64,000 bases of DNA from Poriferisodalis sp965231925 (GCA_965231925.1 OZ246894.1:2542001-2606000), one strand, 5' to 3'; positions 16,741-24,604 are shown, counted from the first letter of the stretch. Translations and numbers: made by a program. The notes: generated by a model not told the origin, from the letters alone.

Positions 16741-19394
16741 GGATTCACCGCATCACGCTCACGAACTACAGAGGCGTCGATTTTGCCGAGGTGACGTTCG
16801 ACGAGTGCGGAGTCACCGTCATCGAGGGTGACAACGAGGCTGGCAAGACCAGCCTCGTCGAGGCGCTCGACTTGCTCCTCGACGAACGCTTCAAGGACCG
16901 TTCCGGTGATCGACGCGTCAAGGCGGTCAGACCCGTACATCGTGACGCCGATCCCGAAGTCGGGGCCGAAATCGCAACTGGGCCGTACCGATTCGTCTTC
17001 GCCAAGCGGTGGGGGCGCAGAGGCATGACCACACTCGACATCTCCGCACCACAACGTGAACAGCTCACCGGCGATGAAGCCCACGAACGCGTGCAAGCGA
17101 TTCTCACGGAAACACTCGACACCGGCTTGCTGCGGGCACTCCAAGTGCGTCAAGGAACCGAGTTGGCGTTGCCTTCATTCGTCGACACCGATCTCGGCGC
17201 TGCGCTCGACACCGCCGCAGGCGCCGTCGGCGACAACGACAGTCACGATGGGATCTGGCACGCGATCACTGCTGAACGTGACATGTACTGGACGTCGACC
17301 GGACGTCGCAAAGCCATTCTTGCCGACTCGCAAGAGCGTGTCGAGAATGCCGAGTCAGAGGTGGCGTCGGTGGCACGCCTGCTCGCTGAAATCGAAGCGG
17401 ACGCCGAGCAAGCATCGCGCTTGGCTGCAGGCGAGGGACGCCTGGAAGAAGTCGCGGCCGAAGCGGAGAGCGTCCGAGACGAACACCAGCATCAGGTCCA
17501 AGCCGCCGAGGTCGTCGAGGGTGAACTCAGCGAGCGCCAGGCCGAACTGGACCAAGCCAAGGTCGAAGTCAACCGGGCACTCGGCGACCTCCAGATACGG
17601 GCAGATCTCATCGACGAGGAGGCACAACTCAGCGGACGAGCAACCGCGCTAACGGCAGAGGCTGAACAAGCTGCACCCGCGTTGGCGGCGGCCCTACGAC
17701 ACCACCAGGATGCCGAAGCCGCGCACAGGACGGCGAGGGAGCGCTTCGAGCAGACCCGACGGGCGAGTGCACAGGCGGACCGCGATCGCGAGCACCTGAG
17801 ACAGATCATCGAAGCCAGGCAGTTGGGAGCACGCCACGAACGGGTCATGACAGCGCAAGAGCAGCTAGAAAACGCGAACGCCATCATCGAAGCCATACGG
17901 ATTGATGATGACGACATCCCCCGGATCGAGGCTGCTCAGCAAGCCGTCATCGAGGCACAGGCTGCAGCGCAGGCGGGATCGGCGACGGTTACGACCACCG
18001 GATTGAGTGATCTTGAAGTCGTCATCGACGGTCTTGCAGAACGGCTCGAGGCAGGCGATAGTCAGGTCACCCACATCGTCAACTCCACAGAGATCGTCAT
18101 CCCGGACTCACTGAAGATCGAGGTGACAGCCGGAAACGACTCGCAGCAGCTCGGCAGTGAGCTTGTCGCATCCGAAGCAGCATTGCGTGTGCTCTGTGAC
18201 GAGGCCGGTGTAGCCGACCTCGTCGAGGCGCGTGAAGCACGGGATCGCCATCAGGCCGCCGAACGCACACATCGCCAAGCGCGGGAGGACATCAATCGCG
18301 ACCTCGACGATCTGACGGTCGATGAATTGGCCAAGAAGGCTGAGCGGCTGACGGCACGGGTAACTGCTTACGAGAACGAGCGGTCGGCAGACGTCCCGCT
18401 GCCGCCCGACCTCGACACTGCTACCCGAACCGCGCTCGATCTGCATGACGAACTGGACGAGAGGAGGTCAAGCTTCGAGTCCGCAGAAGCAGTTCTCGAC
18501 AGCGCACGGACCACACGACATGACGAGGATCTCGCCCACGCTGCTCTCGGAGCAACTGTCGACGCGGCCAACAGCGCTGCCAAAGCTGCCCGGCAAAAGC
18601 TGGACGCAGCGAGAGCTCAACTGCCCGACTCAGTGCTCGAGGAGAGCGTTGCTGCAGCACGGAAGGCGGAGAACACGGCTCGGTCTGGGCGAAACGCGGC
18701 CCGCACGAGACTGCAAGATGCCGACATTGGCTCGCTTCGCAGCCGACTGTCTAATGCTGAGCAAGCATTGGAACGGGCAAGGGCCGCGTTGTTAAAGAAC
18801 CGTGACCGCCTGAGAGAGCTGCAGATCAGTCTCGACCTTCGAGGCGAGAGAGGGCTCGGGGCGCGACTCGATGCAGCGTGCAGCGATCGGAATCGTTGTG
18901 TGGCGCAGGACCGCAGCCTCAGCGACAGGGCGGAGGCCGCGAAGCTGCTTCACCAGGTTGTTGAGCAGCGGCGCACCGAAGCACGTCAGCGATACATCGC
19001 GCCATTCAAGCAACGCATCGAGCAGTACGGTCGCATCGTCTACGACACCTCATTCGAGGTCGACGTGGATGACGCGCTGGCAGTCTCCCGCCGCACGCTC
19101 AACGGCATCACACTCGCCATGAACCAGCTCAGCACGGGTGCGCAAGAGCAGATGGGAATCATCGCACGGCTGGCCTGTGCGTCAATCGTCAGCCCCGACG
19201 GCGGCGGAGCGCCGGTGGTTCTCGACGACGCACTCGGCTGGAGCGACCCATCCCGATTGCAAGGCATGGGTGCTGCGATCAACATTGCTAGCGGGCACTG
19301 TCAAGTGATCATCCTCACCTGCACCCCGGGCCGCTATGCCCACGTTGGGAATGCCACGGTGGTCAACCTGCCGATGTCGCCGCGCCTGGCGTAA
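16737..19394 (+). CDS. SbcC/Rad50-like ATPase lacking a zinc hook
   Basis: 885-aa SMC-like ATPase. The N-terminus IHRITLTNYRGVDF is typical of RecF/SbcC proteins, and Walker A is GDNEAGKTS at residues 31-39. Long coiled-coil arms rich in A, E, R and Q run from about 190 to 430 and 480 to 760. The C-terminal lobe has an ABC-like signature region (LSTGAQEQ, about 797) and Walker B (VVLDDALGW, about 826). The centre has no CxxC zinc hook. In its place, near residue 450, is a short beta-prone segment (STEIVIPDSLKIEV), as in YhaN-type relatives. It works with the coupled phosphoesterase. The remains of an antitoxin gene begin 8 bp after its stop. Confidence 0.8.
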   Translation: MRIHRITLTNYRGVDFAEVTFDECGVTVIEGDNEAGKTSLVEALDLLLDERFKDRSGDRRVKAVRPVHRDADPEVGAEIATGPYRFVFAKRWGRRGMTTLDISAPQREQLTGDEAHERVQAILTETLDTGLLRALQVRQGTELALPSFVDTDLGAALDTAAGAVGDNDSHDGIWHAITAERDMYWTSTGRRKAILADSQERVENAESEVASVARLLAEIEADAEQASRLAAGEGRLEEVAAEAESVRDEHQHQVQAAEVVEGELSERQAELDQAKVEVNRALGDLQIRADLIDEEAQLSGRATALTAEAEQAAPALAAALRHHQDAEAAHRTARERFEQTRRASAQADRDREHLRQIIEARQLGARHERVMTAQEQLENANAIIEAIRIDDDDIPRIEAAQQAVIEAQAAAQAGSATVTTTGLSDLEVVIDGLAERLEAGDSQVTHIVNSTEIVIPDSLKIEVTAGNDSQQLGSELVASEAALRVLCDEAGVADLVEAREARDRHQAAERTHRQAREDINRDLDDLTVDELAKKAERLTARVTAYENERSADVPLPPDLDTATRTALDLHDELDERRSSFESAEAVLDSARTTRHDEDLAHAALGATVDAANSAAKAARQKLDAARAQLPDSVLEESVAAARKAENTARSGRNAARTRLQDADIGSLRSRLSNAEQALERARAALLKNRDRLRELQISLDLRGERGLGARLDAACSDRNRCVAQDRSLSDRAEAAKLLHQVVEQRRTEARQRYIAPFKQRIEQYGRIVYDTSFEVDVDDALAVSRRTLNGITLAMNQLSTGAQEQMGIIARLACASIVSPDGGGAPVVLDDALGWSDPSRLQGMGAAINIASGHCQVIILTCTPGRYAHVGNATVVNLPMSPRLA

Positions 19395-19402
19395 GACTGA
19401 GA

Positions 19403-19561
19403 GTCGTGCTCGCCTGCACAGGCAAACCTTGCACTCGGCTCGTGCCGTGCGAGCAGAGCATGCCGAAGCACCGCGCCGGCCTGCTGCGAGGATTGGAGAT
19501 CCCACCCGAGTTCTTCGAAGCCCTTCCAGGTGACGAACTCGATGCATAGAAGGGCGAGTGA
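19403..19561 (+). pseudogene. Decayed Phd/YefM-type antitoxin, C-terminal half
   Basis: In one frame this reads VVLACTGKPCTRLVPCE, then a linker, LEIPPEFFEALPGDELDA, a TAG stop at 19547-19549, and KGE followed by TGA. It aligns without gaps to the C-terminal half of the intact antitoxin at 21236-21478 (IVIARAGKPCARLVPYE ... ITVPPEFFDPLPDDELAAWEGE). The in-frame TAG replaces the TGG tryptophan codon of the intact gene. The N-terminal DNA-binding half is missing because homology begins 8 bp after the SbcC-like stop. No PIN toxin remnant follows. This is what is left of a second toxin-antitoxin locus, probably cut by insertion or deletion when the neighbours arrived. Confidence 0.75.
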
Positions 19562-19590
19562 ACGATCCGTGCTCAGCCCCCGCCGGGGCA

Positions 19591-20844
19591 CTACGGACCG
19601 AGCTGAGTGATTGGGACGACATGCACACCGTCGGACCGGCGGTAGGCAGCACCGACCGATGTCACCACCAACAGGCCGGCCATGTCCTGAGCGCGGCGTG
19701 CCGCGATCTTGTCCCGCAGCCGCAGCAGCGAGACCGCAGCGCGGTCCACGACCTCTGCCGCGGGACTCAGCTTCACCTCCACACCGATCCAGACGCCGTC
19801 ATGGCGCTCGACAACCGCATCGATCTCCAAACCGGTGTCATCGCGATAGTGAAAGACCTCGCCGCCCAGCGGCGCGCTGTACACGCGCAGGTCCCTGACA
19901 ACCAGCGATTCGAAGAGCAGACCGAGCGTTCGAGGATCGGCCAGCAACCGCTCCGGCGACGCACGCAGCAGGAACGCTGCGATCGACGGATCGACGAAAT
20001 GGCGTTGGGGCTGCTTGCGCAACGACGCCCGCGACCGAAGCGTCACTGACCAAGCCAGCTGATCCTCCAAGACGAAAATACGCCTGAGTGCGTCCAGATA
20101 CGCCCCAACTGTGCTCCGGCCGGGCGTCTCTCCGTCCATGTCCGCCGCGAGTTTCGTTTCGCGGGCCTCAGTCGCCACGCTTCGCGCCAGTGAGCGCAGC
20201 AGTCGTCGTACCGCTACCGGGTCGTGCCGGACTCCGCTCGCTTGAGGGACATCCACTCGCGTGATCTCGTCGATGTAGTCCCCCACTGACAAACGGGCGT
20301 TCTCAGCGTCCAACGAGAGGCTGCCGGGCCAGCCGCCCGAGACGAGGTGTCGCACAACGTCGCTCAGCGCGACACAGGACGCCGGCAACGACGACTGCTC
20401 CTCTCCTTCAAAGAGTCGGCGCAACGAGACCGCGCCCCCCGAAACCCCTGACTCATACAGCGACATGGTTCTCATCAGGACCCGACCCACGCGACCGGTT
20501 CCGGTATGACGGGTCACGTCGTCGACGGGAGTGGCCGATCCGGTCAAGATGAACTGCCCAGGTTGCGCCCGGTCATCACATGCACGCCGCACCGGATTCC
20601 AGATGTCCGGAGCGTTCTGCCACTCATCCAACAGGCGTGGCACCTCACCGGCCAGTGCTGAGGCCGGGTCGGCTGCGGCGAGCAGACGCATGGCCTCGAC
20701 ATCGAATCTGGCTTCGCTCCGGGCGTGGTTGCGACCCGTCCACGTCTTGCCACAACCTCTAGCGCCTTCGATCAGCACCGCGCCACGCCGCCGAAGAGTT
20801 GCCTCGATCTGGAAGTCGGCGACGCGCGGCAGGTAGCCAGGCAT
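19591..20844 (-). CDS. AAA ATPase of the COG1373/DUF4143 family (copy B)
   Basis: 417-aa ATPase. The start at 20844 (MPGYLPRVAD) is preferred over Met codons at 20871 and 20955: GAGG lies 6 nt upstream, the family begins like this, and the 20955 start would fall inside a repeat array. Walker A is GARGCGKT at 27-34 and Walker B is LLDEWQ at 71-76. The C-terminal DUF4143 part includes HYRDDTGLEIDAVVE and IGVEVKLS, again resembling a D...ExK nuclease-type core. It is clearly homologous to copy A at 4473-5702 but strongly diverged, so not a recent duplication. It converges on the dead antitoxin and sits beside an intact toxin-antitoxin pair. Confidence 0.85.
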   Translation of the reverse strand: MPGYLPRVADFQIEATLRRRGAVLIEGARGCGKTWTGRNHARSEARFDVEAMRLLAAADPASALAGEVPRLLDEWQNAPDIWNPVRRACDDRAQPGQFILTGSATPVDDVTRHTGTGRVGRVLMRTMSLYESGVSGGAVSLRRLFEGEEQSSLPASCVALSDVVRHLVSGGWPGSLSLDAENARLSVGDYIDEITRVDVPQASGVRHDPVAVRRLLRSLARSVATEARETKLAADMDGETPGRSTVGAYLDALRRIFVLEDQLAWSVTLRSRASLRKQPQRHFVDPSIAAFLLRASPERLLADPRTLGLLFESLVVRDLRVYSAPLGGEVFHYRDDTGLEIDAVVERHDGVWIGVEVKLSPAAEVVDRAAVSLLRLRDKIAARRAQDMAGLLVVTSVGAAYRRSDGVHVVPITQLGP

Positions 20845-20910
20845 GGTGAGCCTCGCGTGTAGTTCCGGCATTTCGCTGAGATTCTCACCCGGCACGTTGC
20901 GAGTCAACAA

Positions 20911-21002
20911 TAGCGCGCTTCGGGAATCATTTATGGCGCGTTTTGGGAACGGCATATAGCGCGTTCTGGGAATGCACTGCCGCGCGTCTTGGATCGTTCC
21001 CG
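20911..21002 (-). repeat. Four tandem units of 23-bp period upstream of DUF4143 ATPase copy B
   Basis: Units begin at 20911, 20934, 20957 and 20980, exactly 23 bp apart. The cores are TAGCGCGCTTCGGGAAT, TGGCGCGTTTTGGGAAC, TAGCGCGTTCTGGGAAT and a degenerate CCGCGCGTCTTGGATCG. The array lies 67-158 bp upstream of the chosen ATPase start. The core differs from that of the array at 5736-5804, but period, copy number and placement match. A likely role is binding a regulator, possibly the ATPase itself. Confidence 0.7.
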
Positions 21003-21042
21003 ACGAGAGCAGGAGGCGATTGTGCGCGACCAGCCACGGTCC

Positions 21043-21077
21043 GACTACGAAGGTCTACTTAGTAGAAGTTCGTAGTC
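21043..21077. repeat. 35-bp near-perfect palindrome
   Basis: Arms GACTACGAAGGTCTACT and AGTAGAAGTTCGTAGTC pair at 15 of 17 positions around one central base at 21060. It lies about 200 bp upstream of the ATPase copy B start and 159 bp before the antitoxin start. No T-run follows, so it is not an obvious terminator. It could be an operator, a recombination site or a cruciform element. Confidence 0.65.
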
Positions 21078-21168
21078 AGTGCTTGAGCGGAGGTGCGGCG
21101 AGTGTCCCCGCTGCACCTGTGCCGAGACTGCTACGTGAACGTCCCCACCTGAACCTTGGGCCGCGGTA

Positions 21169-21189
21169 TTAGTCTAGTCACTAGACTAA
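21169..21189. promoter_or_regulatory. 21-bp perfect palindrome, probable toxin-antitoxin operator
   Basis: TTAGTCTAGT, a central C, then ACTAGACTAA: ten paired bases on each side without mismatch. It lies 46 bp upstream of the antitoxin ATG. Phd/YefM antitoxins usually repress their own operon by binding palindromes in this position, so this is the best operator candidate. Confidence 0.65.
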
Positions 21190-21235
21190 GTTCATTCTCG
21201 CCGTCGCGGCGAAAATGACTTGCAAAGGCTGAAAT

Positions 21236-21478
21236 ATGTTGGAATCTTCATCTTTCGTGAATGTGCATGAAGCAAAGACTCACCTGTCGAAGCTGCTCAG
21301 CCAGGTTGAGGCGGGTGAGGAGATTGTGATCGCGCGGGCAGGCAAGCCCTGCGCCCGCCTCGTCCCGTACGAGCCGCGCAAACCTCGCACACCCGGTCGG
21401 ATCCGTGGCATCACCGTCCCGCCCGAGTTTTTTGACCCGCTCCCGGACGACGAGTTGGCAGCCTGGGAAGGCGAATGA
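21236..21478 (+). CDS. Phd/YefM-family antitoxin
   Basis: 80-aa antitoxin. The N-terminus SSFVNVHEAKTHLSKLLSQVEAGEEIVIARAGKPCARLVPYE is the Phd/YefM DNA-binding fold in condensed form: NVHEAKTHL, then VEAGEEIVI, then GKPCARLVP. The C-terminal tail (VPPEFFDPLPDDELAAWEG) is the flexible part that should wrap around and inhibit the PIN toxin. The stop overlaps the toxin start by 4 bp (ATGA), which couples their translation. A palindromic operator lies upstream. A broken relative of this gene is at 19403-19561. Confidence 0.9.
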   Translation: MLESSSFVNVHEAKTHLSKLLSQVEAGEEIVIARAGKPCARLVPYEPRKPRTPGRIRGITVPPEFFDPLPDDELAAWEGE

Positions 21479-21864
21479 GCGGTTTGCTTCTGGACACCCA
21501 TGCTCTGCTGTGGTGGTGGAGCAACGACCGTCGCTTGTCGTCAGCAGCTCTGGGGGCAATTGCCGATCCTGCCGAAACGGTTCATGTCAGCGCCGCCAGC
21601 GCCTGGGAAATTGTGACCAAGCACCGACGCGGTCGCCTCGTCGTGCCACCGCGCGTCATCTCACGCTTTCACGAGGAGGCCCTCGCTGAGTCGTTTCGCC
21701 ACCTGTCCATCAGTTACGCACACGCGCGCCAAGCGGGTCTGTACGAAGTCGCGCACAAGGATCCGTTCGACCGGATACTGGCGGCCCAGGCCGAGATCGA
21801 ATCGCTGACGCTGGTCAGTCTCGACCAGGCGTTCGAGGAATTCCCCGTCGCCACTCTCTGGTGA
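21475..21864 (+). CDS. PIN-domain ribonuclease toxin (VapC-like)
   Basis: 129-aa PIN-domain toxin that should cleave RNA when freed from its antitoxin. The acidic metal-binding residues are in place: D7 in LLLDTHALLW, E45 in SAASAWEI, D96 and D99 in HKDPFDRILAAQA, and D117 near the end. The LLLDTHALLWW start and DPFDRILAAQA block define the YefM/Phd-associated PIN subgroup, matching the partner encoded immediately upstream with a 4-bp overlap. It looks intact and functional. A short hairpin (AAGCG-GCCC-CGCTT, 21864-21877) lies at its 3' end, facing the convergent HD gene. Confidence 0.9.
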   Translation: MSGLLLDTHALLWWWSNDRRLSSAALGAIADPAETVHVSAASAWEIVTKHRRGRLVVPPRVISRFHEEALAESFRHLSISYAHARQAGLYEVAHKDPFDRILAAQAEIESLTLVSLDQAFEEFPVATLW

Positions 21865-21895
21865 AGCGGCCCCGCTTGCGATGGCCGGGCCGGGC

Positions 21896-22489
21896 TCAGG
21901 TCAGCGGGGCGGTAGCGGGGACCTGTGAGGGGCGGCTGAAGACCTCGTCGAGCAAGGGGCGGAACTCTTCAGCCGCCAGGTTGGGGTAGTTCGGGTCGAA
22001 GCAGTTCTGGTCGTAGTTCTCGCAGAAGTCCACGCAGGCGTCGTAGTGCGGGGATTCCCGGTATCGCTCGCGGGCGTTGCAGTCGCCGCCGAGGTGACCG
22101 AAGTAGTAGTAGCCCTGAAAGAGTCCGTGATGGGCCACTACCCAGTGGGTGCGCTCATCGACGTAAGGCTGCAGAACGGCAGCACCGGCAGCGCTGTGAT
22201 TCTCCGGCGCGAACGCATCACCGATGTCGTGCAACAGAGCGGCCACCACCAAATCAGTCGACTCTCCATTGCGCAGCGCACGGGTGGCGCACTGCAGGGA
22301 GTGGTCGTAGCGGTCGATTTGGTAGCCGAGTGTGGGACCGCGCAAGCACTTCAGGATGTCGAGCAGGTTGTCGACCAACCCGGTTCGGGCGTGCGCGTAG
22401 TGCTGGCGGTCCAAGAATTCGTAGTCCTCGGCCGTCCCGTGCTCCATTGCAGTCCAGGAGACGATGCGGCTGCTGTGTTCGCTGTCCAC
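21896..22489 (-). CDS. HD-domain oxygenase/phosphohydrolase-like protein
   Basis: 197-aa protein. The GTG start at 22489 is chosen because GGAGG lies 4-9 nt upstream; a longer frame to 22558 adds 23 residues without family-like sequence. Metal-ligand blocks of the HD fold are visible: YDHSLQCATRA, LLHDIGDAFAPENH (HD pair) and WVVAHHGLFQGYYY, with a late Asp/Asn-rich WDQ-like block (YDQNCFDPNYPNL). The layout resembles the PhnZ/MIOX-like group of HD proteins, which includes di-iron oxygenases acting on phosphonates or polyols, and many proteins annotated only as predicted HD phosphohydrolase. The reaction cannot be fixed. Confidence 0.75.
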   Translation of the reverse strand: MDSEHSSRIVSWTAMEHGTAEDYEFLDRQHYAHARTGLVDNLLDILKCLRGPTLGYQIDRYDHSLQCATRALRNGESTDLVVAALLHDIGDAFAPENHSAAGAAVLQPYVDERTHWVVAHHGLFQGYYYFGHLGGDCNARERYRESPHYDACVDFCENYDQNCFDPNYPNLAAEEFRPLLDEVFSRPSQVPATAPLT

Positions 22490-22741
22490 GGCTCCTCCGC
22501 TGCTGAGACATGCGCCGTTGCACGCGGTGGCCTGTGCCGCCGTCATATTCTCGCGCAATCACACGCAGCCGTCGGCAATTCCGGTCGTCACTGGAGCCTC
22601 CGGCAATCATGCAGTCCCTGACCGAGGCAGTGCCAGCTAAAGGGACCGCGAGCGCACCGTCGATCCGCGAGCAGGCACACGCCGGTATCGGCTCGCCCAA
22701 CGGTCCATCGAATGGGCCGGATCCGTGCGAACCCGAGCGGG

Positions 22742-24604
22742 CTACTCCGCTGCTGAGACTTGCCCTGCCGCCGCTTTGGCGACGATACCGACGCGGTGCG
22801 CGGTGTGCCAGCGGGTGGGGCCCGCAACACGAGTCATGTCGCGGCCGGCGACCTTCGCGTCCGGCACCGCAGCCATACCGCCGACCACATAACCGCCTGC
22901 TGCGGCAGCTTCCAGCCGTTGACGCTGGCTGGGTGCCATGTGGCCGTCGCGTGGTCCGGCCAGGACCACGCAGTCGGTGCCCAGCGCTCCCGCGAGCGTC
23001 ACTGCGCTGTAGATGTCCGACTGCGCCTTCGCGTCCGAACCCACCACGATCGCCACATCGCCTGCACAATCCGAAGCGATCCACGGCTCAGCACCAGCAA
23101 GATACGCCCCCGACGCTGCCACGTCGTCAGGCACATGCCCGGCCGGGCCCGGCGTCGCGGACGTGCCTGCGTCGGCGCCCAATGCCAGCCTGCGAGCCTC
23201 GCTGCCGACAGATTGCGCGGTGTCCCAGCGGGTGGCACCCGCAACACGCGCCACGTCGCGGCCGGCGACCTTCGCGTCTGGCACCGCAGCGATACCTCCG
23301 ACCACATAACCGCCCGCATCGGACGCATCGAGGCGCGACTGCTGATCGGGCGTCATGTCGCCTTCACGAAGTCCCGCGAGCACCACGCAATCGGTGCCCA
23401 GCACACCCGCGAGCGTCACTGCACTGTAGATATCCGACTGCGCCCTCAGGTCTGAACCGACCACGACCGCCGCGTCACCCGAACAATCCGAAGCGATCCA
23501 CTGCTCAGCGAACTGCAGATTCGCCGGCAGGAACGACGAGAAACTGACGGGATAGCTCCCGCCGAGATCGAAAGTGTGATCGAAAGTGTCGTAACGGTCG
23601 TAGAATTCTTCGAAATCGTAAGTGTCGCCGATGTCACCGCTCCACACCACGACTGTGGGCCAACGAGCGCGATATGCACTCGCATCGATTTGCACATTCC
23701 CATTGCTGTCAGTGACCGGATCAGCGTCGTCGATCTCGCAAGCGATGTCCCCCGCGAGGGACTCGGCGACGAAGTCGCACAGTCCTACGAAAGAGTCGAC
23801 GGGCACACCGACTACAGGCCCATGCGAGCCGTCGCGGACCGACACTGTCACAACGCCACCAGCCCATTGAGCGCTCCATCCGGCCGGGCGCGCATTGGTA
23901 TGAGCCATCGCGCGTGTCATCATCACGGCCAGCTCCTCGCGGGTCACAGGGGCGGTCGGCCGGAATGCACCGGCGGCCTCGCCCGAGGCGATGCCCAGTT
24001 CGTAGGCGTAGCTGACTGCTGCGTTATCAGCGGCTGTCAACGCGGCCCGTGCATCCGCGAAATGATCCAGTTCGCCGCTTTCCAGCTTCAGCACACCTGA
24101 GCTGTCGAACAGGTCTGGGCTAGCACGGCGAAGCAATTTGACAAGCGCGATGGCGAGCTCGGCTCTGGTCAATGCCTCCCAAGGCTCGAACGCCACGGGA
24201 CCGCGGCTCGGCAAGAATTCCGCGCCAACTGCGATCGCGCTCTGACTCGCGTCCGACAAGTCGCCGACGTCGATAAAGCCCTTATCCTCCGGGTCGGGAA
24301 GCTCCACGTCAAATAGCTCTGCGAGTCGCACCAAGAAAATGGCACCATGCACGCGGGCCACACTTGAAGATGGGGAGAAGACACCTTCCGAGGTACCCAC
24401 AGAGATGCCGAAATGGGCAAGGCAGTTTATGGCGGATTGGTCAACATCACTACTGATGTCAGTGAATCCTGCATCCTCAGTGGCCGCACCGACGCAGGCT
24501 GAGAACTCCGGCAGGGCGCTCGGCGAGGCCGCCGAATCTCGGGAACCAACTGGCGCTGCGCCGCTCGGCGCTGCGCCGAAGACCATGACCGCCGACCCGA
24601 GCAC
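22742..24604 (-). CDS. Cell-surface protein with SLH and cell-wall-binding (CWB2) repeats; 5' end uncertain
   Basis: Exported surface protein of at least 620 aa. After the signal region come three SLH-like segments (for example FTDISSDVDQSAINCLAHFG and HFADARAALTAADNAAVSYA), ending before about residue 240. A unique Asp/Tyr-rich middle follows, then two CWB2 repeats with IASDCSGDAAVVVGSD, CVVLAG, GGYVVGG and KVAGRD. The repeats are about 140 residues apart and very similar even at DNA level, suggesting recent duplication. The GTG at 24604 falls within the hydrophobic part of the signal peptide. The missing arginine-rich N-terminus (GIARRARRHAV) is encoded just upstream, but no start codon lies between it and a TGA at 24689-24691. 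A G14 tract sits between them. Confidence 0.8.
   Translation of the reverse strand: MLGSAVMVFGAAPSGAAPVGSRDSAASPSALPEFSACVGAATEDAGFTDISSDVDQSAINCLAHFGISVGTSEGVFSPSSSVARVHGAIFLVRLAELFDVELPDPEDKGFIDVGDLSDASQSAIAVGAEFLPSRGPVAFEPWEALTRAELAIALVKLLRRASPDLFDSSGVLKLESGELDHFADARAALTAADNAAVSYAYELGIASGEAAGAFRPTAPVTREELAVMMTRAMAHTNARPAGWSAQWAGGVVTVSVRDGSHGPVVGVPVDSFVGLCDFVAESLAGDIACEIDDADPVTDSNGNVQIDASAYRARWPTVVVWSGDIGDTYDFEEFYDRYDTFDHTFDLGGSYPVSFSSFLPANLQFAEQWIASDCSGDAAVVVGSDLRAQSDIYSAVTLAGVLGTDCVVLAGLREGDMTPDQQSRLDASDAGGYVVGGIAAVPDAKVAGRDVARVAGATRWDTAQSVGSEARRLALGADAGTSATPGPAGHVPDDVAASGAYLAGAEPWIASDCAGDVAIVVGSDAKAQSDIYSAVTLAGALGTDCVVLAGPRDGHMAPSQRQRLEAAAAGGYVVGGMAAVPDAKVAGRDMTRVAGPTRWHTAHRVGIVAKAAAGQVSAAE

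Larger units (their letters stand above)
20845..21235. other. 391-bp regulatory gap rich in repeats
   Basis: No protein-coding frame here is convincing. The gap lies between divergent genes: ATPase copy B leftward and the antitoxin rightward. It contains a 23-bp-period array (20911-21002), a 35-bp near-perfect palindrome (21043-21077), a 21-bp perfect palindrome (21169-21189) and a short inverted repeat TCGCCG-TCG-CGGCGA (21198-21212). Confidence 0.7.

Noticed and set aside
20845..20955. Alternative ATG starts at 20871 and 20955 for DUF4143 ATPase copy B
   Set aside because: The 20955 start would translate part of the 23-bp repeat array, neither has a good ribosome site, and the family N-terminus starts at 20844.
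20911..21002. Possible plasmid or phage iterons (origin of replication)
   Set aside because: No Rep gene is adjacent, and a similar array occurs at another DUF4143 gene, which favours a gene-linked regulatory role.
22490..22741. Plus-strand open frames spanning the gap between the HD gene and the surface-protein gene
   Set aside because: They are Arg/Pro-rich shadows running into the antisense of the surface gene, with no recognisable protein features.
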